Assembly: GCF_009873495.1 (NCBI RefSeq)
Contig: NZ_CP046703.1
Coordinates: forward strand, 620,001 to 684,000
Length of the DNA: 64,000 nt
Origin: Nostoc sp. ATCC 53789
Lineage (GTDB): Bacteria; Cyanobacteriota; Cyanobacteriia; Cyanobacteriales; Nostocaceae
Direction of reading: 5' to 3'
The notes under the pieces were generated by a model. It did no database searches. It was not told the DNA's origin and worked only from the letters and a program-made list of their open reading frames with translations. Positions 26,962-35,002 of the stretch are shown one piece after another (position 1 is the first letter of the stretch; the number at the start of each line of letters is the position of its first letter). The position numbers and the translations under genes were made by a program.

Positions 26962-27388
26962 GTTTATCAAATTAAATTCTCAAAAAAAACAACTTTTAAT
27001 TAACACTTTTATTGTATTGACATTAGTTAGATTAGGTTTGTGGCTACTGTCATTTAAAACCTTGCATCAACTTCTATTAAGGCTAAGTAACGCCAAACCT
27101 AAATATCAAGAAAAACACCACATCTCTATTGAAACAATTATCTGGGCTGTTGAAGTGAGCAGTCATTATATGCTTGGTGTAAAGTGTCTGGCGCGTGCCT
27201 TGACTTGCCAGGTTTTCATGAGTCGCCACGGTTATACATCTAATCTCTGCATTGGTGTTGCTAAAGGTCAAGAAGGAGAGTTAAAGGCTCATGCGTGGTT
27301 AGAAAATCAGGGACAGGTTGTAATTGGGGATGTTGCAGACCTTCCTAATTTTAGCCAACTGGCATCTTTTGCAAAAGAGCATCTTTAA
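26945..27388 (+). CDS. Lasso-type B2 leader peptidase (transglutaminase-like)
   Basis: The 147-residue protein has a hydrophobic N-terminal helix, then the transglutaminase-like fold of lasso B2 proteins. The catalytic Cys is in GVKCLARALTCQVF, His in KAHAWLEN and Asp in VVIGDVAD. B2 cuts the leader at the Thr-2 site with help of B1. The full triad suggests an active protease. The partner that follows in true lasso systems, an asparagine-synthetase-like cyclase, is not found in the cluster or anywhere in the window. Confidence 0.88.
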   Translation: MKYLSKFIKLNSQKKQLLINTFIVLTLVRLGLWLLSFKTLHQLLLRLSNAKPKYQEKHHISIETIIWAVEVSSHYMLGVKCLARALTCQVFMSRHGYTSNLCIGVAKGQEGELKAHAWLENQGQVVIGDVADLPNFSQLASFAKEHL

Positions 27389-27392
27389 AAAT

Positions 27393-29210
27393 ATGAAAGC
27401 GGGCAAAACTTTAAGATATAAAATTCAGCAAAGCTTACGCATTCTGCCTGCGTTGCGCCTAGTTTGGAACAGCAGTCCTCGTTTGACTATTGCTTTGGTT
27501 GCACTTTTGGTTATTCAAGGTTTATTGCCTCTACTATCTCTTTACCTCACCAAACTCATCGTAGATACAATAGCTGCCAGTGTTAATGTTGCCGACAAAG
27601 GAGCCGCCTTTAGTCGAGTATTACTTTTGCTTGGCTTCTTTGTTGCTATCACCCTAGTAACTACCCTGTGTTCTTCTCTGACTGAACTGGTGTATGCCGC
27701 CCAGTCTCAGCAACTCACTGACTATATGCAAAACATCCTCCATGCTAAATCAATTGAGGTAGACCTGGAGTATTATGAAAACTCTGAATATTATGATGCC
27801 TTGCAGCGAGCGCAAAAAGAAGCTCCTTCTCGACCAGGGCAAATCCTACATCGTTTGGCATGGCTATGTTTGAGTAGTATTTCTTTGGTAGCGATGCTGG
27901 GGTTGCTACTGTCATTGCATTGGGGAATAGGAGTTATCTTATTTGTTGCCGCGATTCCGGCCCTGGTAGTGCGGGTGAAATATTCCGGTATCATGTATCA
28001 TTGGCAGCGTCAGAAGACAGCCCAGGAACGCCAAGCAGGCTACTTGAGTCGGATACTGACTACAGAGCAACACGCTAAAGAAATTCGCTTGTTTGATTTG
28101 GGTTCTTTCTTTAGTCAGTGGTATCTGCGCTTGCGGCGGCAACTATATCAGGAAAACATAGCCATGACCAAAAAACAGTCTGTGGCTAATCTTGGTGCCC
28201 AAGCAACGGCGACAACTTTAGTTTTTGCTGCCTATGGTTTCATTATTTATCAAACCATGCAAGGCACTATCCGCTTTGGTGACTTAGTACTCTATTACCA
28301 GGCATTGCAACGAGGACAAAATGACCTGAAAAGTCTCTTGGGTGGTCTGTCTGGTTTATATGAAGACAATCTATTTCTTGCTAACTTATATGAATTTTTA
28401 GACCTGAAACCAAAAGTTGTAGAACCGTCAAATCCGAAACCTCTTCCCATACCAATGAAAAAGGGGATTGTGTTTAATCATGTTAGTTTCCAATATGCAA
28501 CTACGAAGCGTCAGGCACTTCAGAATATTAATCTGACTATTCGCCCAGGAGAAGTGGTGGCATTGGTAGGAGAAAACGGCTCCGGTAAGACTACTTTAAT
28601 TAAGCTTTTGTGTCGTTTATACGATCCCACTTTTGGTAGTATTACCATTGATGGCGTAGATTTACGCCAATTTGAAATTGCTGCTCTCCGCCGTCAAATT
28701 AGCGTGATTTTTCAAGACTATACGAAATATCATCTGACTGCTAAAGAAAACATTTGGTTGGCAAATATCAACCTGCCATTCAGCTACGAAAAAATCACCG
28801 CCGCTGCCCGTCGTTCCGGTGCTGATGATGTCATTAGCAAGCTACCTCAAGGTTACGATACCATACTGGGTAAATTCTTTGAACAAGGGGAAGAATTGAG
28901 CATCGGTCAGTGGCAAAAAATCGCTTTGGCAAGGGCATTTTTGCGAGATTCACAGCTAATCGTTTTAGATGAACCGACTAGCGCTTTAGACCCGAAAGCC
29001 GAAGAAGAGGTGTTTCAGAATTTCCGCCAACTTATTAAAAATCAAGCTGCTATCCTCATCAGCCATCGCTTATCAACCGTCAGAATGGCTGACTGTATCT
29101 ACGTGATGGCAAACGGTTCAATTATTGAAAGCGGCACCCATGAAGAACTGATAAATCTGGGTAGTAGCTATGCAAACTTGTTTGAAACCCAAGCCCAACA
29201 CTATAAGTAA
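27393..29210 (+). CDS. ABC exporter of the RiPP cluster
   Basis: The 605-residue half-transporter has six membrane helices (about 25-310) and an ATPase domain: Walker A GENGSGKTTLIKLL, Q-loop FQDY, signature ELSIGQWQKIALARAF and Walker B LIVLDEPTSALD. The H-loop is SHRLST. The signature is SIGQW instead of SGGQ. No C39 peptidase domain is fused, consistent with leader removal by B1/B2. The start at 27393 (MKAGKTLRYK) is chosen; a longer frame from 27324 would run through the B2 gene. It probably exports the mature peptide and gives self-protection, as McjD-type transporters do. Confidence 0.88.
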   Translation: MKAGKTLRYKIQQSLRILPALRLVWNSSPRLTIALVALLVIQGLLPLLSLYLTKLIVDTIAASVNVADKGAAFSRVLLLLGFFVAITLVTTLCSSLTELVYAAQSQQLTDYMQNILHAKSIEVDLEYYENSEYYDALQRAQKEAPSRPGQILHRLAWLCLSSISLVAMLGLLLSLHWGIGVILFVAAIPALVVRVKYSGIMYHWQRQKTAQERQAGYLSRILTTEQHAKEIRLFDLGSFFSQWYLRLRRQLYQENIAMTKKQSVANLGAQATATTLVFAAYGFIIYQTMQGTIRFGDLVLYYQALQRGQNDLKSLLGGLSGLYEDNLFLANLYEFLDLKPKVVEPSNPKPLPIPMKKGIVFNHVSFQYATTKRQALQNINLTIRPGEVVALVGENGSGKTTLIKLLCRLYDPTFGSITIDGVDLRQFEIAALRRQISVIFQDYTKYHLTAKENIWLANINLPFSYEKITAAARRSGADDVISKLPQGYDTILGKFFEQGEELSIGQWQKIALARAFLRDSQLIVLDEPTSALDPKAEEEVFQNFRQLIKNQAAILISHRLSTVRMADCIYVMANGSIIESGTHEELINLGSSYANLFETQAQHYK

Positions 29211-29213
29211 TTT

Positions 29214-30449
29214 ATGATTACCTTAAACAGGCCTATTACTCAATTGCCAACAAAGGTTCAACGTCCAGAAATTGAGCTACTTCTGTGTTGTACCCGAACT
29301 CATATAGACCCCAAAACAGCAGAGCGAATTAATACCATACTCCAGCAAGATATAGACTGGACATATCTTATGGAAATAGCAGCATATCATGGGACGATAC
29401 CACTCCTATACCAGAGTCTCAAGACTGCTGGGAAAGAAGCTATTCCCAAAACAGTTTTAACTCAGCTTCAGAATCATTATCACACTAATGCTAGCCGCAA
29501 CTTATTTTTGAGCCACGAATTGCTTAACATCCTTAAGCTTTTTGAAGCTCACAAAATTCGGGCAATTCCTTTTAAAGGTCTTGTTTTAGCTATTTCTATT
29601 TATGGCAATTTAGCCATGAGACAATTTAGCGACCTAGATATTCTGGTGAGACAACAGGATATAGTCAAAGCTCAAGAATTATTGATTGCTCACAAATATC
29701 AACTAGAAGCTGACTACTATGGTTGGCAACAAACTTTTGTCCATAGCCAGAAACCAGAAATAGTGGTGGATCTTCACTGTGAATTGACTCCCTTATCTTA
29801 CTTCCCTTTTAAACTTCCTAATTTTGAAACTTTGTGGCAACGAAGCAGGTCTTTAACCCTCAAAGGTGAATCTATCATCGAATTCTCTTGTGATGATTTG
29901 TTAATAATCCTCGCTGTCCAAGTTGCTAGAGGAGTTAATGAAAGTAAAGCGTCTTTAGCTCAGATTTGTGATTTAGCTGAATTATTGCGTATTCAACAGA
30001 GATTTGATTGGGAACAATTATTGCAAAAAGTAAACAGTCTGGAACTTAAAAGACCATTTTTTATTAGTCTGTTTATAGTTAACACTCTCCTGAATACCCC
30101 TTTGCCAGCGCAAGTAAAGCAGGCTATTCAAGAACAGATCCAAATCGATCCAACAATTTTAATTTATGCTATACGGATGCAGAAACAGCTTTTCACGGAA
30201 ATTAAAAGTCCACTGATAATTAAACTTTTTTTTCAGCACCTAATGATAAATGGCCCACTCAGTAGAATGCCAGATCGTGTTTATCTGGTGTGGCAATTTT
30301 TGAATTTTACAACCAGGCTTGTAATTACTGATACTACCCAAGCAGACCTGGAATTTTTCCTATTGCCATCTGGTCTTTCTTTCCTATACTACTTAATCCG
30401 ACCAATACGCTTGGTAAGCAGATACATAACTAATAGTAAATACAGATGA
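29214..30449 (+). CDS. Nucleotidyltransferase-family protein (NTP_transf_5)
   Basis: The 411-residue protein carries IRAIPFKGLVLAISIYGNLAMRQFSDLDILV, whose GxxL and FSDLDILV (Asp pair) fit the nucleotidyltransferase fold of NTP_transf_5 (PF14907). Members often sit in lasso and related RiPP clusters together with HprK-like kinases. Their role is not settled; a link to polyphosphorylation or nucleotidylation of the peptide has been considered. It follows the exporter by 3 bp and closes the operon. An IS630 element begins 15 bp after its stop. Confidence 0.82.
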   Translation: MITLNRPITQLPTKVQRPEIELLLCCTRTHIDPKTAERINTILQQDIDWTYLMEIAAYHGTIPLLYQSLKTAGKEAIPKTVLTQLQNHYHTNASRNLFLSHELLNILKLFEAHKIRAIPFKGLVLAISIYGNLAMRQFSDLDILVRQQDIVKAQELLIAHKYQLEADYYGWQQTFVHSQKPEIVVDLHCELTPLSYFPFKLPNFETLWQRSRSLTLKGESIIEFSCDDLLIILAVQVARGVNESKASLAQICDLAELLRIQQRFDWEQLLQKVNSLELKRPFFISLFIVNTLLNTPLPAQVKQAIQEQIQIDPTILIYAIRMQKQLFTEIKSPLIIKLFFQHLMINGPLSRMPDRVYLVWQFLNFTTRLVITDTTQADLEFFLLPSGLSFLYYLIRPIRLVSRYITNSKYR

Positions 30450-30464
30450 ATGCCATCGCTACTA

Positions 30465-31731
30465 AGTACAGCTTTGCTTAAATTCGTAGCGAATTGACAG
30501 GGGTAAATTGTTGACGGTAAGGTGAGGATACGTGGACTATCCCTCAAGCATTCGGTACTATGGCTGGTCGGCAAAAAACCTACAAGGTGCAGCTAACAGA
30601 AGAGGAAAAAGAACTGTTGCAGCAGCAAGCGAATGCCCGAAAAACAGGGCAAAGCAAAGGCAAACGAGCCAAAATAATACTTACAACTGCTGAAAATTCA
30701 GATTGGACAGATGCTCAAATTGCTCAAAATATCGGCTGTTCACAAGCCCTTGTTCGGAAATGGCGCAAACGTTGGTGTCAAACTCGTAGTCTAGAAGAAG
30801 CACCCCGTCCAGGTCGTCCTCGGATATTTGAAGCAATTATACGAGCAAAAGTTACTGCGTTCGCGCTTCGCGTTGCCGCAGGCATCGCTTGCAGCAACCC
30901 AACGGATTTTGATCTTCCCTTGGCGAGGTGGAGTTGTAGCGATATTGCAGCACATCTAGTCACGCTAGGCATTGTAGTATCCATAGCGACTTCAACAGTC
31001 TGGCGATGGCTAAAATCTGAGCGGATAAAACCTTGGCGGTTTCATACTTGGATGCATCGGATTGATGATAATTTTGTTGCAAAAGCAACCCCTGTACTTA
31101 AACTGTATGCTCAGGCAAAATTTTTGATTAAAGCTGGATTCTGGGTGGTATGTGTGGATGAAAAAACTTCCATCCAAGCACGATCCGGCTTACATCCAAA
31201 TATTGGGGCAGGTGTCAAACAACCAGTTCACTTTGCAGCCAGATATGCCCGAAAAGGAGCAACACATCTTTTTGCGGCTTTGAGCGTTGCTGATGGTCTG
31301 ATTTATGGTTGTTGTCGCCCAACAAAAACATTCCTTGATTTTCAAGGATTTCTTTTAGAAGTATTGATACCAGAAGCCATTCGTCGGGGTATGCGCCATA
31401 TTTATTTAATCCTTGACAACGGCTCTACCCATGCCCCAAAACAATTACAGGCTTGGTTGAATCAGAAGCAAAAAGAAGACGGTTGGAATTTTACGGTGGA
31501 AGTGGTCTGGCTACCAAAATATGCTTCATGGTTAGATCAAATTGAAATTTGGTTCAGCATTTTACAACGTAAATTACTGACTCCAAATGATTTTCCTGAC
31601 CTCAAGACCTTACAGCAACGTATAACTGATTTCATCGTCCGTCACAATGATTCAGCCCAACCAATCAAATGGTCATATACAGTAGCCCAGATGATGGAGA
31701 AATTCGCTACGAATTAATGCAAAGCTGTACT
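30465..31731. mobile_element. IS630-family insertion sequence, intact
   Basis: The 1,267-bp element has near-perfect inverted ends (AGTACAGCTTTGC...TTCGTAGCGAATT and its complement) and a TA on each side. It carries one transposase. It lies immediately behind the RiPP cluster and may have replaced sequence there. Confidence 0.9.
30560..31717 (+). CDS. IS630-family transposase
   Basis: The 385-residue enzyme has an N-terminal HTH (WTDAQIAQNIGCSQALVRKWRKRW), a second HTH (VSIATSTVWRWLKSERIKPW) and the DDE domain. The catalytic residues are in CVDEKTSIQA, LILDNGSTHA and SWLDQIEIWFSILQR. The stop codon falls inside the right terminal repeat. Eight residues (FALRVAAG, about 98-105) between the two HTH parts are encoded by a GC-rich dispersed DNA repeat and break the family pattern. 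The frame stays open, so activity is possible. Confidence 0.92.
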   Translation: MAGRQKTYKVQLTEEEKELLQQQANARKTGQSKGKRAKIILTTAENSDWTDAQIAQNIGCSQALVRKWRKRWCQTRSLEEAPRPGRPRIFEAIIRAKVTAFALRVAAGIACSNPTDFDLPLARWSCSDIAAHLVTLGIVVSIATSTVWRWLKSERIKPWRFHTWMHRIDDNFVAKATPVLKLYAQAKFLIKAGFWVVCVDEKTSIQARSGLHPNIGAGVKQPVHFAARYARKGATHLFAALSVADGLIYGCCRPTKTFLDFQGFLLEVLIPEAIRRGMRHIYLILDNGSTHAPKQLQAWLNQKQKEDGWNFTVEVVWLPKYASWLDQIEIWFSILQRKLLTPNDFPDLKTLQQRITDFIVRHNDSAQPIKWSYTVAQMMEKFATN

Positions 31732-31794
31732 TAGCTAATCTAGAGAGTCGTCTTCTCTAGTAAGTTTTTCCACGCTAGAGAAAAGCTCTAAGCT

Positions 31795-31989
31795 ATGTGG
31801 AACAAGGACTACAACTTTAAAAGCTATTTAAAAGTGTTGGGATGGCTCAGGCAATCGTCTTTCATGCAGTTTTATGGAAGGGATCGCCCTGGCAGAAGTG
31901 AACCACGAGTTCGTAAACGTCGCCCCAAAATTTACCCCTTGATGACCAAACCCCGGTATGAGTTACGCAAACAATTGCAAACTGCTTAA
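31795..31989 (+). pseudogene. C-terminal remnant of an IS4-like transposase
   Basis: About 64 codons end in SEPRVRKRRPKIYPLMTKPRYE, the usual C-terminus of IS4-type cyanobacterial transposases. No catalytic part precedes it. Confidence 0.6.
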
Positions 31990-32158
31990 ACTACAAGTGT
32001 TTCGGCTTTTCTTAGTGCCATTCGGACTAATGCCCAGGATAAAAATATGAAGCTGGTAGATGAAAAGTTGCTCAGAATCTGACATTGCGTCATCTTAACC
32101 GTATTGCCAGTCCCATCTCCCCCGAAAAAAATCGCTCTCGAATTCCGCCGAATCAGTT

Positions 32159-32810
32159 GTGCGATTCGTTGCTCAGTGAATCACGGTAATCAGCCCGTAC
32201 ATAAAGCCAGCCTGACAGCAGATTACTGTCACTAAAGGCTGAACTCTCGGTCAGATGCAAGTGCAAGTCTTGCCATTCAGACTCAGAATTGACTCCTTAC
32301 CTGCCCACACCGAACAAGCTCGGTTCTTGTAGAGTGAAGCTGGGAACAGGGCGCAATCAGACGACCGTTGCGGGTTGACACTGGCGCTAACAGGGAGTTC
32401 CTATGATGAAACAGAGCCTAGAAAAGCGACTTATCGGCAGGCAAGGGCGCAACGCAAAACCCCTGACCCCAATGGAGTCCATTCCCGCCGAACATTAACT
32501 GAAGTAACGGCAAGAGCCTTGGGAATCCAGCAGTCGAATTGGCTACATCTAACGGAACAATCAATCTCTCCGAGGGAACGAATAAAAACGAGTTGTGGGT
32601 CTAGGGGCAGTCGAACCCCAAGTAGCCCAGACGAGCGGAGGAATCCCCACAATTCGGGTAGGACAGACCGTAATTGGTCTGAGGTGTTCAGAATACACAA
32701 ACTAGAGAAGAGAAAATGATTAGACACAGTATACATACTAGTGAATCTTGGAAAGCACTAACGTGGAAGAAATTCCGCCGAAATCTTTTCCGCCTTCAAA
32801 AGCGCGTGTA
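32159..32810 (+). ncRNA. Group II intron, truncated copy (5' ribozyme part)
   Basis: It starts with the group II consensus GTGCGATTCG and runs through a ribozyme 5' region nearly parallel to that of the next copy: GTGAATCACGG, CAGCAGATTACTG, GGAGGAATCCCCAC. At 32716 it reaches the first 32 codons of a reverse transcriptase (MIRHSIHTSESWKALTWKKF), where the second intron copy begins. No 3' half of this copy is seen. Confidence 0.75.
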
Positions 32811-33369
32811 GTGCGATTCGTTGATTAGTGAATCACGGTGTAAGTCCGTATATAGCTAATCCAACCTGGCAGCAGATTACTGCCATAGAAGGTTGAACTC
32901 TCGGTTTGATGTAGGTGCAAGCCCTACCATTCAGACTCAGAATTGACTCCTTACCTGCCCACACCGAACAAGCTCGTTTCTTGTAGAGTGAAGCTGGGAA
33001 CAGGGCGCAATTAGACAGCCGTTACGGGCTGACACTAGCGCTAATAGGGGGTTCCCATGATGAAACAGAGCCTAGAAAAGCAACTTAGTCTTTGGGCAGG
33101 GCGTAACAACCATCACCCCTGACCCCACTAGAGCTAATCCCCGCCGTAATTGCACGTATAACGGCAAGAGTCCAGGGAATCTAGTAGTTGAAGTGGCTAC
33201 ATCTAAAGGAACTATCAATCTCACCGAGGGAACGAATAAAAACTAATTGTGGGTCTTAAGGCAGTCTAACCTTGGGTAGCCCAGACGAGCGGAGGAATCC
33301 CCACAGTTAGGGTAGGACGCAACGTAATTGCTGCGAGGTGTTCAGAAAATACAACCCAGAGAAGAGAAA

Positions 33370-33746
33370 ATGATTAGACACAGTTATCAAACTAGTGAAT
33401 CTTGGAAAGCTCTACCGTGGAAGAAATTCCGCCGTAACCTTTTCCGCCTTCAAAGACGCGTATTTAAAGCTGTTCAAGTTGGCGACAAGCGGTCAGCACG
33501 GTCACTCCAAAAGCTTATTCTTAAATCAACCTCGGCTCGATTTCTTGCAATAAGACAAGTATCTCAGCTAAATGCTGGTAAAAAGACGGCTGGTATCGAT
33601 GGTAAAAAATCCCTCACCTTTAGCGAACGCTTCCACCTGGAAGAATGGTTAAGAGTGAATAACGGAGATTGGAAACATCAAGGCTTACGGGAAATCCCCA
33701 TCCCCAAAAAGGACGGGACTACCAGAATGCTTAAAATACCGACGGT
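33370..33746 (+). pseudogene. Group II intron reverse transcriptase, piece 1 (N-terminus)
   Basis: Reading MIRHSYQTSESWKALPWKKF through to GTTRMLKIPTV gives the N-terminal RT0/RT1 part: QVSQLNAGKKTAGIDG and REIPIPKKDG. The frame runs into foreign sequence after position 33746 and stops at 33774. The next residue of the enzyme resumes 3.8 kb away at 37580 in the correct phase. Confidence 0.85.
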
Positions 33747-33902
33747 GTATTCATATTGCACCTTGATTCAATGAAGTTTAGGGATATTTTCCTTTCTATG
33801 ATTATTCTCCACTCAATGCGCTGCAATTGGGTACAGATTTTCTCACAAGTGAGTGAGCCTCGCCAAGGAAAGAGCTTTGCTAAGGTGAAAAAAGTAGTGG
33901 TT

Positions 33903-34992
33903 AGTGAGCTATGAGTGAGCTACTAATAAGGTAGGCTAGAGTTGTATCAAGTGTTAAAGTCTACCAACTATGGCAACAAAAAATCCCCGTATAGCAGCCT
34001 ACCCACCACCCAAAGTCTATGAACTGTTGGTTGAATTTAAGCGCTCTCAAGGATTAAAGTCAGATTCTGCCGCTATTGTGGCAATTCTGGAGACTTACCT
34101 ATGCGGTAGCCTACCCAATGTGCTACCAAGTGAGCTATCAAGTACGCCAAAGCGAATTGAGGATTTAGAGGTGAAGGTGAGTAGTCTGCTTTCTGATGTA
34201 GCAGTACTCAAGCAGGCAATGAGTCAGTATACTTGTCAAGCATCTGGTGAAGACCTATCCAACGGATATCTGCATCAACCTGATAACTACGAGGCATTAA
34301 GTGAGCCACCAAATGAATCACCTAACAGAATCCTTGACTTGACAAACGAATCTGTAGTTACGTCCGGGAGTACATCTAGAAGTGAGCTACCAATAACTGG
34401 GGCAGATGTTGACACTGAATTATCGAAGTCATCTACTATTGAAACCGTATCTGCCGACAGTGAGCTATCAAATGAGTCACTATTGGTAACACCAACTGCT
34501 GAATCTATCTTAAATTCAATACTAATTGAGGAGAACACGCCTCCCTATAATGAGCTACTAAGTGAGCCAGCATCAAATGATTTACTAGAGACCGTCATTA
34601 GTGAGCCATTTCATGACTCACTTAATGGTCTACCACTGCTCGAAGAAAATAATCATCCCAAAGTATCACCTGATAATAGTGAGCTACTTACTGACTTACA
34701 CGATAGCTCACTAAAGAAATCCGAAAGTAAAAATTCTCTGGAAGTCCCATCTCACCTGACTGGTGCAGCTTTAGCAAGAAGACTAAATGTTTCTCCTAGC
34801 ACCCTTCGTCATAAGAAAAATACTCCCAATTTTGGGCAATGGACTTCTCTTCATGATCCAGATGGAATTGCTTGGCATTTTAATGGTGAAAAATTTATTG
34901 AAAAACCCTCACCCGAAGACAGTAAAACCCCTTGAGTACAAAATTACTCAAAGGGGTTAACGATATTCAAACTATTGTTTTCGGCTCACTAT
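33903..34992. repeat. Recurrent AGTGAGCYA motif in and around the 33970 gene
   Basis: The word AGTGAGCTA or AGTGAGCCA occurs about ten times between 33903 and 34690. Inverted copies lie near 34704 and 34982. Two copies lie upstream of the gene, so coding for Ser-Glu-Leu/Pro does not explain them all. Confidence 0.6.
33970..34935 (+). CDS. Unknown protein with DNA-binding-like ends, element 1 cargo
   Basis: I do not recognise the family. The 321-residue protein starts with a small helical region (YPPPKVYELLVEFKRSQGLKSDSAAIVAILETYL) that resembles ribbon-helix-helix or plasmid-type adaptor domains. A long low-complexity middle follows (about 75-255), rich in Ser-Glu-Leu and Ser-Glu-Pro. It ends with an HTH-like segment (LTGAALARRLNVSPSTLRHKKN) and a short C-terminus with WHFNGEKFIEKP. 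It converges on the recombinase gene. It could regulate or direct the element. Confidence 0.6.
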   Translation: MATKNPRIAAYPPPKVYELLVEFKRSQGLKSDSAAIVAILETYLCGSLPNVLPSELSSTPKRIEDLEVKVSSLLSDVAVLKQAMSQYTCQASGEDLSNGYLHQPDNYEALSEPPNESPNRILDLTNESVVTSGSTSRSELPITGADVDTELSKSSTIETVSADSELSNESLLVTPTAESILNSILIEENTPPYNELLSEPASNDLLETVISEPFHDSLNGLPLLEENNHPKVSPDNSELLTDLHDSSLKKSESKNSLEVPSHLTGAALARRLNVSPSTLRHKKNTPNFGQWTSLHDPDGIAWHFNGEKFIEKPSPEDSKTP

Positions 34993-35002
34993 CAAACTGG
35001 TA

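Noticed and set aside
27324..27392. Longer start for the ABC exporter
   Set aside because: It would read through the B2 gene in another frame. ATG at 27393 directly after the B2 stop is natural.
32375..32719. Open frame of 114 codons before the group II intron maturase
   Set aside because: It lies in the ribozyme part of the truncated intron copy. The sequence is structural RNA and the translation has no domain features.
34130..34690. Repeated AGTGAGC words as a CRISPR array
   Set aside because: The words are too short, unevenly spaced and mostly within a coding frame. No cas genes are present.
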